From: Actinomycetota bacterium
GTDB lineage: Bacteria; Actinomycetota; Coriobacteriia; Anaerosomatales; Anaerosomataceae
DNA: 64,000 bases
Assembly: GCA_009773565.1 (NCBI GenBank)
Contig: WSXY01000002.1
Coordinates: forward strand, 519,463-583,462
Reading direction: 5' to 3'
The notes below the pieces were generated by a model that was given only the letters and a program-made list of their open reading frames with translations, was not told the origin of the DNA and ran no database searches. This document shows, one piece after another, positions 35,251 through 44,282 of this stretch (the first letter of the stretch is position 1; each line of letters starts with the position of its first letter). The position numbers and the translations under genes are program-made.

Positions 35251-36876
35251 ATGAGGCAGCCAATGGCAACAAAGCACATCTTCGTCACCGGTGGTGTCGT
35301 CAGCTCGCTCGGCAAGGGAATCACGGCTGCCTCCCTGGGTCGTTTGCTCAAGTCACGCGGCCTTAAGATCACGATCCAGAAGCTGGATCCGTACCTCAAT
35401 GTGGACCCGGGCACGATGAGCCCGTTCCAGCACGGTGAGGTGTTCGTCACCGATGATGGCGGGGAGACTGACCTCGATCTCGGGCATTACGAGCGCTTCA
35501 TCGATGAGTCGCTCTCGCGGGACTGTAACGTTACAGCCGGCTCCGTCTACCAGACGCTGATCGCCAAAGAGCGCCGCGGCGATTTCCTTGGCGGCACCGT
35601 CCAGGTCATCCCGCACGTAACGAATGAGATCAAGGGACGAATCACCCGGCTTGCTGAGCAAACGAAACCCGATGTGATCATCACCGAAGTCGGCGGCACA
35701 GTCGGCGACATCGAGTCACTTCCGTTCATCGAGGCGATTCGTCAGCTACGCAAGGACAAGGGCCGCGAGAACGTGTGCTACATCCATGTGACGCTGGTGC
35801 CGTACATCGCGGCATCCTCGGAGCTCAAGACAAAGCCCACGCAGCATTCCGTCAAGGAGTTGCGTTCCAACGGCATCACGCCCGACTTCATCGTGTGTCG
35901 GTCAGACCGGCCCATCGATACTGGCATCCGCCGCAAGATCGCGCTCTTCTGTGATGTGGATCCCGAGGCCGTCATCTCGGCCATGGATGCAGACTCGATC
36001 TACGAGGTTCCGCTGACACTGAGCGAGCAGGGCCTCGACACCATGGTCATCGAGCGCCTTCAGCTTGAGTGCGGTGAGCCGGACCTCACCGAGTGGACGA
36101 CTTTCCTTGAGCATCGCCGCACTATCGTCGATGAGGTGGATATCGCGCTCGTGGGCAAGTACGTGCAGCTGCCCGATGCATACCTCTCGGTCATCGAGGC
36201 GCTCAGTCATGCCGGTATTCATCACGATCACAAGGTCAACGTGCACTGGGTGGATGCGGAAAGCCTCACTCCTGAAGAGGTTGACGAGGTCCTTACGAGC
36301 TTCGATGGCATTCTCGTACCGGGAGGTTTTGGAATCCGCGGTATCGAAGGCAAGATTCGCGCTGCCCGGTACGCTCGCGAGAACAAGGTGCCGTATTTTG
36401 GAATCTGCCTTGGCATGCAGGTCGCGGTGGCGGAGTTCGCGCGACACGTCGCGGGCCTCGAGGGAGCGAACTCGAGCGAGTTCGATCCGGTGACACCGCA
36501 TCCGGTCATAGATCTCATGCGCGAGCAGCAGGACGTTGCAGACATGGGCGGCACCATGCGACTCGGCTCCTATCCCTGCAAGGTCATTCCCGCGACTAGA
36601 GGTTTCTCGGCCTACGGCGAGGAGGTCATCTACGAGCGACACCGGCATCGCTACGAGGTCAACAATGCGTACCGGCAGCAACTTGTAGATGCAGGACTTG
36701 TCATTTCAGGCGTGTCGCCCGACGGCAAGCTCGTCGAGATGGTCGAGCTTCCGGATCATCCGTGGTTTGTGGGCAATCAGGGACATCCCGAGTTCAAGAG
36801 CCGTCCGACGCGTCCAGCCCCGCTCTTCCGTGACTTTGTTGGCGCGGCAGTCGCGCGGCGCAAAGCTCGCGCGTAG
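35251..36876 (+). CDS. pyrG: CTP synthase
   Basis: 541 residues. The N-terminal amidoligase domain has [51 protein letters not shown] and [10 protein letters not shown]. The C-terminal class-I glutamine amidotransferase has [23 protein letters not shown] (nucleophile Cys) and HPEFKSRP. It aminates UTP to CTP. The ATG at 35251 has AGGAAGG upstream; the ATG at 35263 gives the shorter classical N-terminus [15 protein letters not shown] at 35216-35221 may be its -10. Confidence 0.97.
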   Translation: MRQPMATKHIFVTGGVVSSLGKGITAASLGRLLKSRGLKITIQKLDPYLNVDPGTMSPFQHGEVFVTDDGGETDLDLGHYERFIDESLSRDCNVTAGSVYQTLIAKERRGDFLGGTVQVIPHVTNEIKGRITRLAEQTKPDVIITEVGGTVGDIESLPFIEAIRQLRKDKGRENVCYIHVTLVPYIAASSELKTKPTQHSVKELRSNGITPDFIVCRSDRPIDTGIRRKIALFCDVDPEAVISAMDADSIYEVPLTLSEQGLDTMVIERLQLECGEPDLTEWTTFLEHRRTIVDEVDIALVGKYVQLPDAYLSVIEALSHAGIHHDHKVNVHWVDAESLTPEEVDEVLTSFDGILVPGGFGIRGIEGKIRAARYARENKVPYFGICLGMQVAVAEFARHVAGLEGANSSEFDPVTPHPVIDLMREQQDVADMGGTMRLGSYPCKVIPATRGFSAYGEEVIYERHRHRYEVNNAYRQQLVDAGLVISGVSPDGKLVEMVELPDHPWFVGNQGHPEFKSRPTRPAPLFRDFVGAAVARRKARA

Positions 36877-36888
36877 CCGGGGCGCTCA

Positions 36889-37983
36889 ATGAGACTTGTC
36901 TGGGCGACCGTGAGTGAGAGTGCCGGGGAGCGCGACGGCATCCAGCAACTGCTTGCATCGCTTGACGACGGTAGCACCGGACGAGCAATCGCTTACCCTG
37001 CGCTATCGGGAGCATGCGCGGTCGGTGAGCGAGTGCTTCTCAACACCACCGCCGTAGACCTTGAGCTTGGTACCGGTGGCGTGCACTTTGTGGTGGCGCG
37101 GGCAGGGAAGGGCGTCGTGCTTGACGATGCGGCCGCCGGTCATGTGATCAAGCTTCGTTACACTCCCATGCAGCGTAATGTCCTGGCGGTGGAGGAGCAG
37201 CAAAGTCCCCATGCAACCGTGATGGCTGGCGCTACTACGCTCGACGGGGTTCCGGTCGTGTGTTGCGGGTTGCACAGCCAGATTCTACCCGTGGCCGCCG
37301 CGGTCAAGGCCGTCGACCCAGGGCTCAAGGTCGTCTACGTGATGACGGATGGCGCGTCGCTACCGTTGGCGTTCTCTGATCTGGTGGCTGCTATGTCCCG
37401 GGAGCGTCTGCTGGACGAGACGATCACGGCTGGCCAGGCCTTCGGCGGCGGACTTGAGGCGGTCTCGCTCCACTCGGCACTGCTCGCAGCGAAGCACGTG
37501 GCCTGTGCTGACGTAATCATCGTTTCGCTCGGGCCCGGTATCACGGGTACTGCAACGCCGTTCGGGCACGGCGGAGTGGCACAAGGGGAGGCCATCAATG
37601 CCGTTGCGGCTTTAGGTGGGCTTCCGATTGCCCCGCTCAGGCTGTCCTTCGCTGACAAACGCCCTCGACATCGCGGTGTTAGTCACCACTCGCTTGTTGC
37701 TCTCGGCACGATTGCGCTGGCTCCCGCTGTCGTGGTCGTTCCGTTGTTACTGCCCGAAGGCGCTGACGCGGTCGAAGCTGCGCTTGAGGAAGCGGGGGTC
37801 TGGCGTCGGCACATACGAAGGGATGCCACCGACACCGAGCTTCCGGATACACGCGGCATCGCAATGCGTTCGATGGGCAGAACTCCGGCTGATGACCCCG
37901 TCTTCTTCCTGGCCGCGGCCGCAGCCGGGACGGAGGCTGCCAGGTCCGCCGTAGAGAGCCACACCGTCGGTGACGGCGGTTAG
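36889..37983 (+). CDS. DUF3866 family protein
   Basis: 364 residues. Recognised as the DUF3866 family from the opening MRLVWATVSES, VGERVLLNTTAVDLELGTGG, HVIKLRYTPMQRNVLAVEEQ and the glycine-rich SLGPGITGTATPFGHGGVAQGEAIN. This family is found in Actinomycetota and Firmicutes and has no established function. No signal peptide or membrane helix, so probably cytoplasmic. It sits 12 nt after pyrG and is likely co-transcribed; in related genomes it is also found near pyrG, xerD or recN. Confidence 0.8.
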   Translation: MRLVWATVSESAGERDGIQQLLASLDDGSTGRAIAYPALSGACAVGERVLLNTTAVDLELGTGGVHFVVARAGKGVVLDDAAAGHVIKLRYTPMQRNVLAVEEQQSPHATVMAGATTLDGVPVVCCGLHSQILPVAAAVKAVDPGLKVVYVMTDGASLPLAFSDLVAAMSRERLLDETITAGQAFGGGLEAVSLHSALLAAKHVACADVIIVSLGPGITGTATPFGHGGVAQGEAINAVAALGGLPIAPLRLSFADKRPRHRGVSHHSLVALGTIALAPAVVVVPLLLPEGADAVEAALEEAGVWRRHIRRDATDTELPDTRGIAMRSMGRTPADDPVFFLAAAAAGTEAARSAVESHTVGDGG

Positions 37984-38010
37984 CGAGGGGTCGAATCGTA
38001 TTCAGCCTGG

Positions 38011-38021
38011 ACACCCGGTGC
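38011..38021 (+). promoter_or_regulatory. Operator-like half of a repeated 11-bp palindrome upstream of ald
   Basis: ACACC-C-GGTGC is one mismatch from a perfect ACACCnGGTGT palindrome; a perfect copy lies at 38135-38145. The pair flanks the candidate ald promoter. Confidence 0.4.
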
Positions 38022-38040
38022 GCCGTTTGCGAATGTCCAC

Positions 38041-38068
38041 TTGCGTACAGTTGCTCCTGCGATACACT
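38041..38068 (+). promoter_or_regulatory. Candidate ald promoter
   Basis: TTGCGT (38041-38046), 16 bp, TACACT (38063-38068), about 105 nt upstream of the ald ATG. Each hexamer is moderate; the position between two ACACCnGGTG elements supports it. Confidence 0.38.
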
Positions 38069-38134
38069 GGTCGAAGCCCGCTCTGGACAGCGTATGCGAC
38101 GCAAGAAGCGTAACTGCGCTTGGGCTATGCAAAC

Positions 38135-38145
38135 ACACCGGGTGT
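38135..38145 (+). promoter_or_regulatory. Perfect 11-bp palindrome ACACC-G-GGTGT upstream of ald
   Basis: Perfect palindrome 28 nt before the ald start. It also pairs with the element at 38011-38021 over 10 bp (ACACCCGGTG / CACCGGGTGT). A binding site for a regulator of alanine metabolism is a plausible inference. Confidence 0.45.
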
Positions 38146-38172
38146 TCTACCCACGTCAGGAAGGATACGACG

Positions 38173-39285
38173 ATGATTATCGGCGTACCCAAGGAAATCA
38201 AGAACAACGAATTTCGCGTTGGTATGACGCCGGGCGGTGCTCGTGAGTTTGTCGCTTCCGGACACAGTGTTCTTGTCGAGAAGCGTGCTGGTGAGGGTTC
38301 CTCGTTCGCCGATGATGAGTACGTTGCTGCGGGTGCCGAGTTGGTCGATACGGCCGAAGAGGTCTTTGCGCGTGCGGACATGATCGTCAAGGTCAAGGAG
38401 CCTCAGGCAGTCGAGATCGACCGCCTCCGCGCCGGGCAGATCCTCTACACGTACCTTCACCTTGCTCCTGATCTTGCGCAGACCCAGGGGCTTATTAAGT
38501 CGGGCGCCGTGTGCATCGCTTATGAGACCGTCGAGCTCCCGAACCGCTCGCTGCCGCTTCTGGCCCCGATGTCCGAGGTTGCGGGTCGTATGGCGGCGCA
38601 GGTTGGCGCCACGTACCTGCAGAAGCCATTCGGTGGTCGTGGCGTCCTCATGGGCGGCGTCCCCGGAACGTATCCCGCTAAGGTCGTCGTCCTGGGCGGC
38701 GGTGTCGTAGGCACCAACGCGGCGTACGTTGCGATGGGCATGGGCGCAGACGTGAGCATCATGGATATCAACCTTGACCGGCTGCGCTACCTCGACGAGA
38801 TCTGGGGCAACCGCATCCGTACCGTCTACTCGAGCACGCACAACGTTGAGCAAGCTGTGTACGCCGCGGACCTTGTCATCGGTGCCGTTCTGCTTCCGGG
38901 CGCGAAGTGTCCGTACCTCGTCACGAAGGACATGCTTCCGAAGATGAAGCGCGGCTCGGTCGTCGTTGACGTCTCGGTCGATCAGGGCGGCTGCATCGAG
39001 ACCACGCATGCAACCACGCATGCCGATCCGGTCTACTTTGTTGACGAGGTGCTCCACTACGGCGTGGCCAACATGCCCGGGGCTGTTCCGAATACCTCTA
39101 CGCTTGCCCTTACGAACGCGACGCTGCGCTACGGTCTTGCCATCGCCAACAAGGGTTGGAAACAGGCTGTGGCCGATGACGCGGCGCTGGCAAAGGGCGT
39201 GAACGTCCTCGACGGTAAGATCACCTACAAGCCGGTTGCAGACGCGCACGGCATGAACTACACGCCTTTGGAGAAGCTCGCCTAG
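38173..39285 (+). CDS. ald: Alanine dehydrogenase
   Basis: 370 residues from the ATG at 38173 (GGAAGG upstream); a longer frame from 38041 runs through the promoter and lacks similarity. Signatures: [22 protein letters not shown], the FTYLHLAPD-type [20 protein letters not shown], Rossmann [24 protein letters not shown], and [23 protein letters not shown]. It interconverts L-alanine and pyruvate with NAD. The enzyme can supply alanine for peptidoglycan or use it as a carbon/nitrogen source. A 12-bp hairpin follows. Confidence 0.96.
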   Translation: MIIGVPKEIKNNEFRVGMTPGGAREFVASGHSVLVEKRAGEGSSFADDEYVAAGAELVDTAEEVFARADMIVKVKEPQAVEIDRLRAGQILYTYLHLAPDLAQTQGLIKSGAVCIAYETVELPNRSLPLLAPMSEVAGRMAAQVGATYLQKPFGGRGVLMGGVPGTYPAKVVVLGGGVVGTNAAYVAMGMGADVSIMDINLDRLRYLDEIWGNRIRTVYSSTHNVEQAVYAADLVIGAVLLPGAKCPYLVTKDMLPKMKRGSVVVDVSVDQGGCIETTHATTHADPVYFVDEVLHYGVANMPGAVPNTSTLALTNATLRYGLAIANKGWKQAVADDAALAKGVNVLDGKITYKPVADAHGMNYTPLEKLA

Positions 39286-39318
39286 TTTCTTCATACAGGG
39301 TGACAGAGAGAATTTCAC

Positions 39319-39349
39319 GCGAGGGCGGCCGCACACAGGTCGCCCTCGC
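39319..39349 (+). terminator. Hairpin terminator after ald
   Basis: GCGAGGGCGGCC (39319-39330) pairs with GGTCGCCCTCGC (39338-39349), 12 bp with one G-T pair and a 7-nt loop. No T run, but the stem is very stable. Confidence 0.65.
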
Positions 39350-39353
39350 ACCG

Positions 39354-39359
39354 TATACT
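39354..39359 (+). promoter_or_regulatory. -10 box immediately before xerD (possible leaderless start)
   Basis: TATACT lies 6 nt upstream of the xerD ATG, just after the ald hairpin. Transcription would start at or next to the ATG. No good -35 is seen. Confidence 0.38.
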
Positions 39360-39365
39360 CAGGTT

Positions 39366-40271
39366 ATGAATGCTACCGTTGAGGAGTTCCTCGCCTATCT
39401 TTCTATCGAGCGCGGTGCGTCGGCCAACACGGTGGACGCATACCGTCGCGACCTCGGTGAATACACGGCTACGCTCAGCTCCCGGCACGTCTCTTCAGCT
39501 GGCGCAGTTCAGCGCGAGGATGTGACCGCCCACATACGTATCTTGAGGGAGCGCGGCCTGGCTCCGAGTTCTGTGGAGCGAAAGGTCGCGGCGATCAAGT
39601 CGTTTCACCGCTTCTGCGTGCGCGAAGGTATTGCCGAGGATCAGCCCACGGCGAGTTTGCCACTTCCTAAGGTTCCCGAGCGGCTCCCCGACACAATCTC
39701 CATTTCGGATGCAGACCGGCTACTCTCACAGCCGTTCCCGGAAGGTCCTGTAGGTTACCGGGACAGAACCATACTGGAGGTGCTCTACGGCTGCGGTTTG
39801 CGCGTGAGTGAGCTTACCGGTCTGGATCAGGGCGACGTCGATTTCGAGACCGGATTGTTGCGAGTCTTTGGCAAAGGCAGCAAGGAGCGTGTCGTGCCTA
39901 TTGGCGGAGCCGCCGAGCGAGCTCTCCGTGAGTATCTGGTGCACGGACGTCCCTACCTTCGAACCAAAAAGGCGACGATTCGCCAGAACCCGGCGGCGGT
40001 CTTTCTCAATATCCGCGGTCAGAGAATGACCCGGCAAGCTGTCTTTGGAATCGTTCGGAAGTTTGGGGGTCGGGTGGGTCTCGAGCTTCATCCGCATTCG
40101 CTTCGCCACTCGTTCGCCACCCATATGCTGGAAGGCGGAGCGGATCTTCGTGCGCTGCAGGAAATGCTCGGTCATGCCGACATTTCCACGACCCAGGTGT
40201 ATACGCATGTGGACCGTACACACATTATCGAGGAATACCTTTCTACGCACCCGCGGGCACGTCTCCGCTAG
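39366..40271 (+). CDS. xerD: Site-specific tyrosine recombinase XerD
   Basis: 301 residues from the ATG at 39366, giving MNATVEEFLAYLSIERGASANTVDAYRRDL; the frame is open upstream to 39300 but crosses the ald terminator. The SAM-like core-binding domain covers residues ~1-90. The catalytic domain has Arg in YGCGLRVSELTG, Lys in GKGSKERVVPI, HPHSLRHSFATHML (HxxR), and LGHADISTTQVYTHV (His and the Tyr nucleophile). It resolves chromosome dimers at dif, normally with XerC. The pyrG...xerD linkage matches mycobacteria. It lacks a clear ribosome site. Confidence 0.95.
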   Translation: MNATVEEFLAYLSIERGASANTVDAYRRDLGEYTATLSSRHVSSAGAVQREDVTAHIRILRERGLAPSSVERKVAAIKSFHRFCVREGIAEDQPTASLPLPKVPERLPDTISISDADRLLSQPFPEGPVGYRDRTILEVLYGCGLRVSELTGLDQGDVDFETGLLRVFGKGSKERVVPIGGAAERALREYLVHGRPYLRTKKATIRQNPAAVFLNIRGQRMTRQAVFGIVRKFGGRVGLELHPHSLRHSFATHMLEGGADLRALQEMLGHADISTTQVYTHVDRTHIIEEYLSTHPRARLR

Positions 40272-40320
40272 GGCTGTCCGCCGTTCATCGTCTCTCCCAG
40301 AATCTTGGAGTTTTACATGG

Positions 40321-40349
40321 TTGTCACGAGATGAGAGGGGTAATATGAA
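40321..40349 (+). promoter_or_regulatory. Promoter of the BMP lipoprotein gene
   Basis: TTGTCA (40321-40326; 5/6) and TATGAA (40344-40349; 4/6) with 17-bp spacing, about 43 nt upstream of the start codon. Confidence 0.5.
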
Positions 40350-40391
40350 TAGGGTGTATGGGTTCCGGATTATCGAGGAGGCGGATTAAGC

Positions 40392-41462
40392 GTGAATAGA
40401 AAGTGGACGAGGATTCTCGCGATAATGCTCGCACTGGTGTTGCTCGTAGCGTTCGTACCTGGTTGCGCCAAGAAGGCGGACCCAGGCACCACCGACGGCG
40501 GAACGACTCCCCCCAAGACGACAATCAAGGCCGCAATGGTGACCGACGTTGGCGGACTCGGCGACAAGTCCTTCAACGATGGAGCATTTCAGGGTCTAGA
40601 GCGTGCCAAGGCTGAGCTCGGTGTTGAGATCAAGGTTCTCGAGTCCAAGGAGATCACGGACTACGAGTCGAACATCGATCAGCTGGCTACGGCGGGCTTT
40701 AGCCCGATCTTCGCGGTCGGCTTCCTGATGACCGACACCGTGTCCAAGATGTCGACTGCTTTCCCGGATGTGCAGTTCGGCGGCGTGGATGAGTTCTTCG
40801 ACCCGGTCCCCGCGAACGTGGTCGGCTTGAACTTCAAAGAGGAGCAGGGTAGCTACCTCGCCGGCGTCGTTGCCGGTCTCGCCACCAAGGACAAGTTCGA
40901 CAGCAAGCTTAACGCTGATAACGTCATCGGCTTCGTTGGCGGTATGGATATCCCGCTGATCCAGAAGTTCGAAGCTGGCTTCATCGCCGGCGCCAAGTCG
41001 GTCAACCCCGACGTCAAGGTCATCTCGCTCTATGCCGGCAACTTCAGCGACATTGCGAAGGGCAAGGAGCTCGGCTACTCGCTCATCGAGCAGAAGGCTG
41101 ACGTTATCTATGCCGCAGCAGGCGCTGTTGGCCTCGGCACCATTGAGGCATGCAAGGACAAGGGCGCGCTCTTCATCGGCGTCGACGTGGACCAGTACGA
41201 GACCGTTGCGAACAGCGGCGACGTCATGCTGACCTCCATGATCAAGCGCGTCGACAACGCTGTCTTCGAGACCATCAAGGCAGTCGTTGACGGCAAGTTC
41301 CCCGGCGGCACCATCAAGGCCTTCGGTTTGGCTGAAGAGGGCGTCGGTCTTGCTCCGTACCATGATTTCGATTCCAAGATTCCTCAGGCGATCAAGGACG
41401 CGGTCGAGAAGGCCCGTACCGAGATTATCGCCGGCACCATCAACGTTCCGACGGCCCGTTAG
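40392..41462 (+). CDS. BMP-family nucleoside-binding lipoprotein of an ABC importer
   Basis: 356 residues from GTG, with GAGGAGG 9 nt upstream. A lipoprotein signal ends at Cys25 (VAFVPGC), followed by a Lys/Gly/Thr linker. The mature part is a BMP/PnrA-type type-I periplasmic-binding fold: VTDVGGLGDKSFNDGAFQGL (nucleoside-binding region), FAVGFLMTDTVSKMS, FKEEQGSYLAGVVAGLA, GFVGGMDIPLIQKFEAGFIAGA, and VIYAAAGAVGLGTIEA. PnrA homologues bind purine nucleosides at the outer face of the membrane. Its ATPase and two permeases follow after two hairpins. The substrate is inferred from the family. Confidence 0.93.
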   Translation: MNRKWTRILAIMLALVLLVAFVPGCAKKADPGTTDGGTTPPKTTIKAAMVTDVGGLGDKSFNDGAFQGLERAKAELGVEIKVLESKEITDYESNIDQLATAGFSPIFAVGFLMTDTVSKMSTAFPDVQFGGVDEFFDPVPANVVGLNFKEEQGSYLAGVVAGLATKDKFDSKLNADNVIGFVGGMDIPLIQKFEAGFIAGAKSVNPDVKVISLYAGNFSDIAKGKELGYSLIEQKADVIYAAAGAVGLGTIEACKDKGALFIGVDVDQYETVANSGDVMLTSMIKRVDNAVFETIKAVVDGKFPGGTIKAFGLAEEGVGLAPYHDFDSKIPQAIKDAVEKARTEIIAGTINVPTAR

Positions 41463-41476
41463 GGCGTATGCTTTGC

Positions 41477-41504
41477 AGATGAGCGCACTTTGAGGTGCTC
41501 ATCT
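41477..41504 (+). terminator. First hairpin after the binding-protein gene
   Basis: AGATGAGC (41477-41484) pairs with GCTCATCT (41497-41504), with two further inner pairs. It may act as a 3' stabiliser or attenuator. Confidence 0.5.
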
Positions 41505-41517
41505 ACGGTAGACTATG

Positions 41518-41547
41518 AGGGGCGGCCGGTATCGTCCGGTCGCCCCT
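41518..41547 (+). terminator. Second, stronger hairpin after the binding-protein gene
   Basis: AGGGGCGGCCGG (41518-41529) pairs with CCGGTCGCCCCT (41536-41547), one G-T pair, TATCGT loop, then CTTCGTT. Partial termination here would give the binding protein in excess over the transporter. Confidence 0.7.
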
Positions 41548-41586
41548 CTTCGTTGAAGTGACGCAGGCACAATCGGGAGGGGCAGC

Positions 41587-43158
41587 ATGCCACTGCTCGA
41601 GTTGCGTGAAATCACCAAGGCGTTTCCCGGAGTGCTCGCAAACGACCGCGTGTCGATGCGGTTGGAGCGAGGGGAGATCGTGGCCCTTCTCGGCGAGAAT
41701 GGCGCCGGCAAGTCGACGCTGATGAACGTCGCGTACGGGCTTCTCACCGCCGATAGCGGGGAGATCAGGGTCGACGATCAGCCGGTGAAGATCAAATCGC
41801 CGCGGCAGGCGATCGATCTTGGGATCGGCATGGTCCATCAGCATTTCATGCTTGTCGAGCCGCTCACGGTGACCGAGAATATCGTGCTCGGAAGAGAGCC
41901 AGGTCGATACGGCATAATCGACTTTGCGACGGCGCGTCAGCGTGTCCGCGAAATCTCCGAGCGCTACGGGCTGAAGGTCGATCCAGACGCCAAGATCATG
42001 GATCTCTCGGTTGGTATGCAGCAGCGTGTCGAGATTCTGAAGGCGCTCTACCAGGGCGCACGGGTTCTCATTCTCGATGAGCCCACGGCTGTCCTTACTC
42101 CGCAAGAAGTGACCGAGTTGTTCAGAGTCGTTCGGTCGCTTGTTGATGAGGGCCTTTCAGCAGTCTTTATAACCCACAAGCTGGAAGAGGTCGTTGCGAT
42201 CGCTGATCGCATCCTTGTCATGCGTGACGGCGCAGTGGTGGGGGAGACGACTCCCGGCGATACCGATGAAATCGGCCTAGCCCGGATGATGGTAGGCCGC
42301 GATGTGGTTCTCCGTATCGAGAAGGGTGCATCGACGTGCGGAGAGGCCGTTCTAACAGTCGCCGACGTGCATGTTCTCGATGATCGATCGCTTGAAGCCG
42401 TCAAAGGAATCAGCTTCTCAGTATGTGGAGGGGAGATTCTGGCGATAGCCGGAGTCGACGGCAACGGGCAGCGCGAGCTTGTGGAGTCGATCGTCGGTCT
42501 GAGGCGCCCATCGAGCGGCACGATAACCCTTAAAGACAAGGACATCACTCGCGCAAATGCGCGCGCTTCGATTGAGGCGGGTGTCTCGCATATTCCGGAG
42601 GACCGGCACCGCCGCGGGTTGGTGCTCGAATTCGATCTGGCCGAGAATATAATCCTCGGCGATCACCGCACGCCTCCGGCCGCAAAGAACGGCATCATGC
42701 ATCCGAAGGCTATCGCAGAACTCGCACGCAAGAGGATTGCGGACTACGACATTCGGACTCCTTCCGAGCACGTGCATGCAGACAACCTCTCCGGCGGAAA
42801 CCAGCAGAAGGTCGTTGTCGCGCGCGAAATCGGTCGGGACCCCGATCTGCTCGTTGCTGCGCAGCCGACCCGTGGTCTCGACGTCGGCGCTATCGAGTTC
42901 GTCCACAAGCAGATCATTCGCGAGCGTGATGCAGGTAAGGCAGTGCTTCTTGTGAGCCTTGAGCTTGAGGAGGTGCTCTCACTCGCTGACAGGATACTCG
43001 TCATCTATGAGGGACAGATCGTCAAAGAGTTTGTCGATGCGGATGCTGACGCCGAAACGCTCGGCTACTACATGACTGGCGGTGGCGGCTCCAAGTTCGC
43101 CTCCGACGGCTCCAATGTTCAGGCGATTGAGACCCCGCCGACCGGAGGGAACGAATGA
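41587..43158 (+). CDS. Nucleoside ABC transporter ATPase (two nucleotide-binding domains)
   Basis: 523 residues, GGGAGGGG ribosome site. The first domain has Walker A GENGAGKST (~residue 36), Q-loop MVHQHFMLVE, signature LSVGMQQRVEI and Walker B VLILDEPTAVLT. The second domain has a degenerate Walker A (GVDGNGQRELVE) and intact signature LSGGNQQKVVVAREI, as is usual for the RbsA/YufO class. It powers import together with the two permeases. The stop overlaps the permease start (ATGA). Confidence 0.94.
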   Translation: MPLLELREITKAFPGVLANDRVSMRLERGEIVALLGENGAGKSTLMNVAYGLLTADSGEIRVDDQPVKIKSPRQAIDLGIGMVHQHFMLVEPLTVTENIVLGREPGRYGIIDFATARQRVREISERYGLKVDPDAKIMDLSVGMQQRVEILKALYQGARVLILDEPTAVLTPQEVTELFRVVRSLVDEGLSAVFITHKLEEVVAIADRILVMRDGAVVGETTPGDTDEIGLARMMVGRDVVLRIEKGASTCGEAVLTVADVHVLDDRSLEAVKGISFSVCGGEILAIAGVDGNGQRELVESIVGLRRPSSGTITLKDKDITRANARASIEAGVSHIPEDRHRRGLVLEFDLAENIILGDHRTPPAAKNGIMHPKAIAELARKRIADYDIRTPSEHVHADNLSGGNQQKVVVAREIGRDPDLLVAAQPTRGLDVGAIEFVHKQIIRERDAGKAVLLVSLELEEVLSLADRILVIYEGQIVKEFVDADADAETLGYYMTGGGGSKFASDGSNVQAIETPPTGGNE

Positions 43159-44282
43159 GCGCCGCAGAAGAGCGTCCTGCTGCACCGCGCGATTGGGCGT
43201 CGATCGCGCAGAAGGTCGGAACGCCGATTGCATCGGTCGTGCTTGCCATCCTTATCGGTTCGCTCATCATGTGGATCTCAGGCTACGATCCCGTCGCCGC
43301 ATTCGCTGCTCTCTACCAGGGGGCATTCGGGACTCCAAAGGCGTTCGGCGACACGCTTCTCAAGTCGACGCCACTTATACTCGCCGGTCTCGGTCTTGCC
43401 TATGGTTTTAGGGCGAACTTGTTCAATATCGGTGCCGAGGGACAGCTCTTCATGGGTGGTCTTGCCGCGGCGTGGCTTGGTCTTATGCTCGCGGGACAGC
43501 CGTGGTTCGTAAGCCTCCCGCTCCTGATTCTGGCTGCGATGCTCGCAGGTGCCGCGTGGGCGTTCATACCTGCGATTCTCAAGGCCCGCATCGGGGCCCA
43601 TGAGGTCATTACCACCATGATGTTCACGTATATTGCCCGGTATCTCGTGTCATGGCTGGTAGTTGGCCCCCTCAAGTCCCCCGGACAGATTCCTCAAACG
43701 GGATTGCTGCCAGTTGAATCGCAGCTCCCACGCATCCAGTCGCTCTTTTCTGAGGCGACACTACAGGCGATGCCGTTTCTCAAGCTGGGGCGTGCACACA
43801 CCGGCATCTTCGTCGCACTCATCGCGGCCGTGATCGTATGGCTGGTCCTTAAGTACACGACACTGGGATACGAGAATCGGGCAGTCGGCTACAACCCGTT
43901 TGCCGCAGAGACAGGCGGCATATCCGTTCAGTGGACAACCGTGAAGGCGCTCTGCATCTCGGGTGCGCTTGCAGGTCTTGCGGGAGCAGTCGAGGTGATG
44001 GGAGTCCATCACCGGCTGTTCGATCAGTTCTCATCGGGCTTTGGGTTCACCGGCATCGCGGTCGCCCTGCTTGCAAAGAACCACCCGATAGCGGTCGTTC
44101 CCGCTGCGCTGCTCTTTGGTGCGCTGTCGGCCGGCGGAGGCACGATGCAGCTTATGGCGGATGTCCCGCAAAAGATCATTCTTATCGTTCAGGCGCTTGT
44201 TATCTTCTTCGTGGCTGCAGAGGGCATCATCACCTACTTCATCAAGCAGCGTCAGAAGGAGGTGACGAGCCATGCTGGCTGA
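43155..44282 (+). CDS. Nucleoside ABC transporter permease (YufP-like)
   Basis: 375 residues with about 9-10 membrane helices and a ~25-residue cytoplasmic N-terminus. Branched-chain/ribose-type permease fold (BPD_transp_2): ILAGLGLAYGFRANLFNIGAEGQLFMGGLAA and ARIGAHEVITTMMFTYIARYLVSWLV (EAA-like coupling region), GFTGIAVALLAKNHP. Homologous to YufP/NupP of nucleoside importers. It overlaps the next permease by 11 bp. Confidence 0.93.
   Translation: MSAAEERPAAPRDWASIAQKVGTPIASVVLAILIGSLIMWISGYDPVAAFAALYQGAFGTPKAFGDTLLKSTPLILAGLGLAYGFRANLFNIGAEGQLFMGGLAAAWLGLMLAGQPWFVSLPLLILAAMLAGAAWAFIPAILKARIGAHEVITTMMFTYIARYLVSWLVVGPLKSPGQIPQTGLLPVESQLPRIQSLFSEATLQAMPFLKLGRAHTGIFVALIAAVIVWLVLKYTTLGYENRAVGYNPFAAETGGISVQWTTVKALCISGALAGLAGAVEVMGVHHRLFDQFSSGFGFTGIAVALLAKNHPIAVVPAALLFGALSAGGGTMQLMADVPQKIILIVQALVIFFVAAEGIITYFIKQRQKEVTSHAG

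Noticed and set aside
38125-39351. 408-codon minus-strand open frame
   Set aside because: Antisense shadow of ald; the sense protein is fully conserved.
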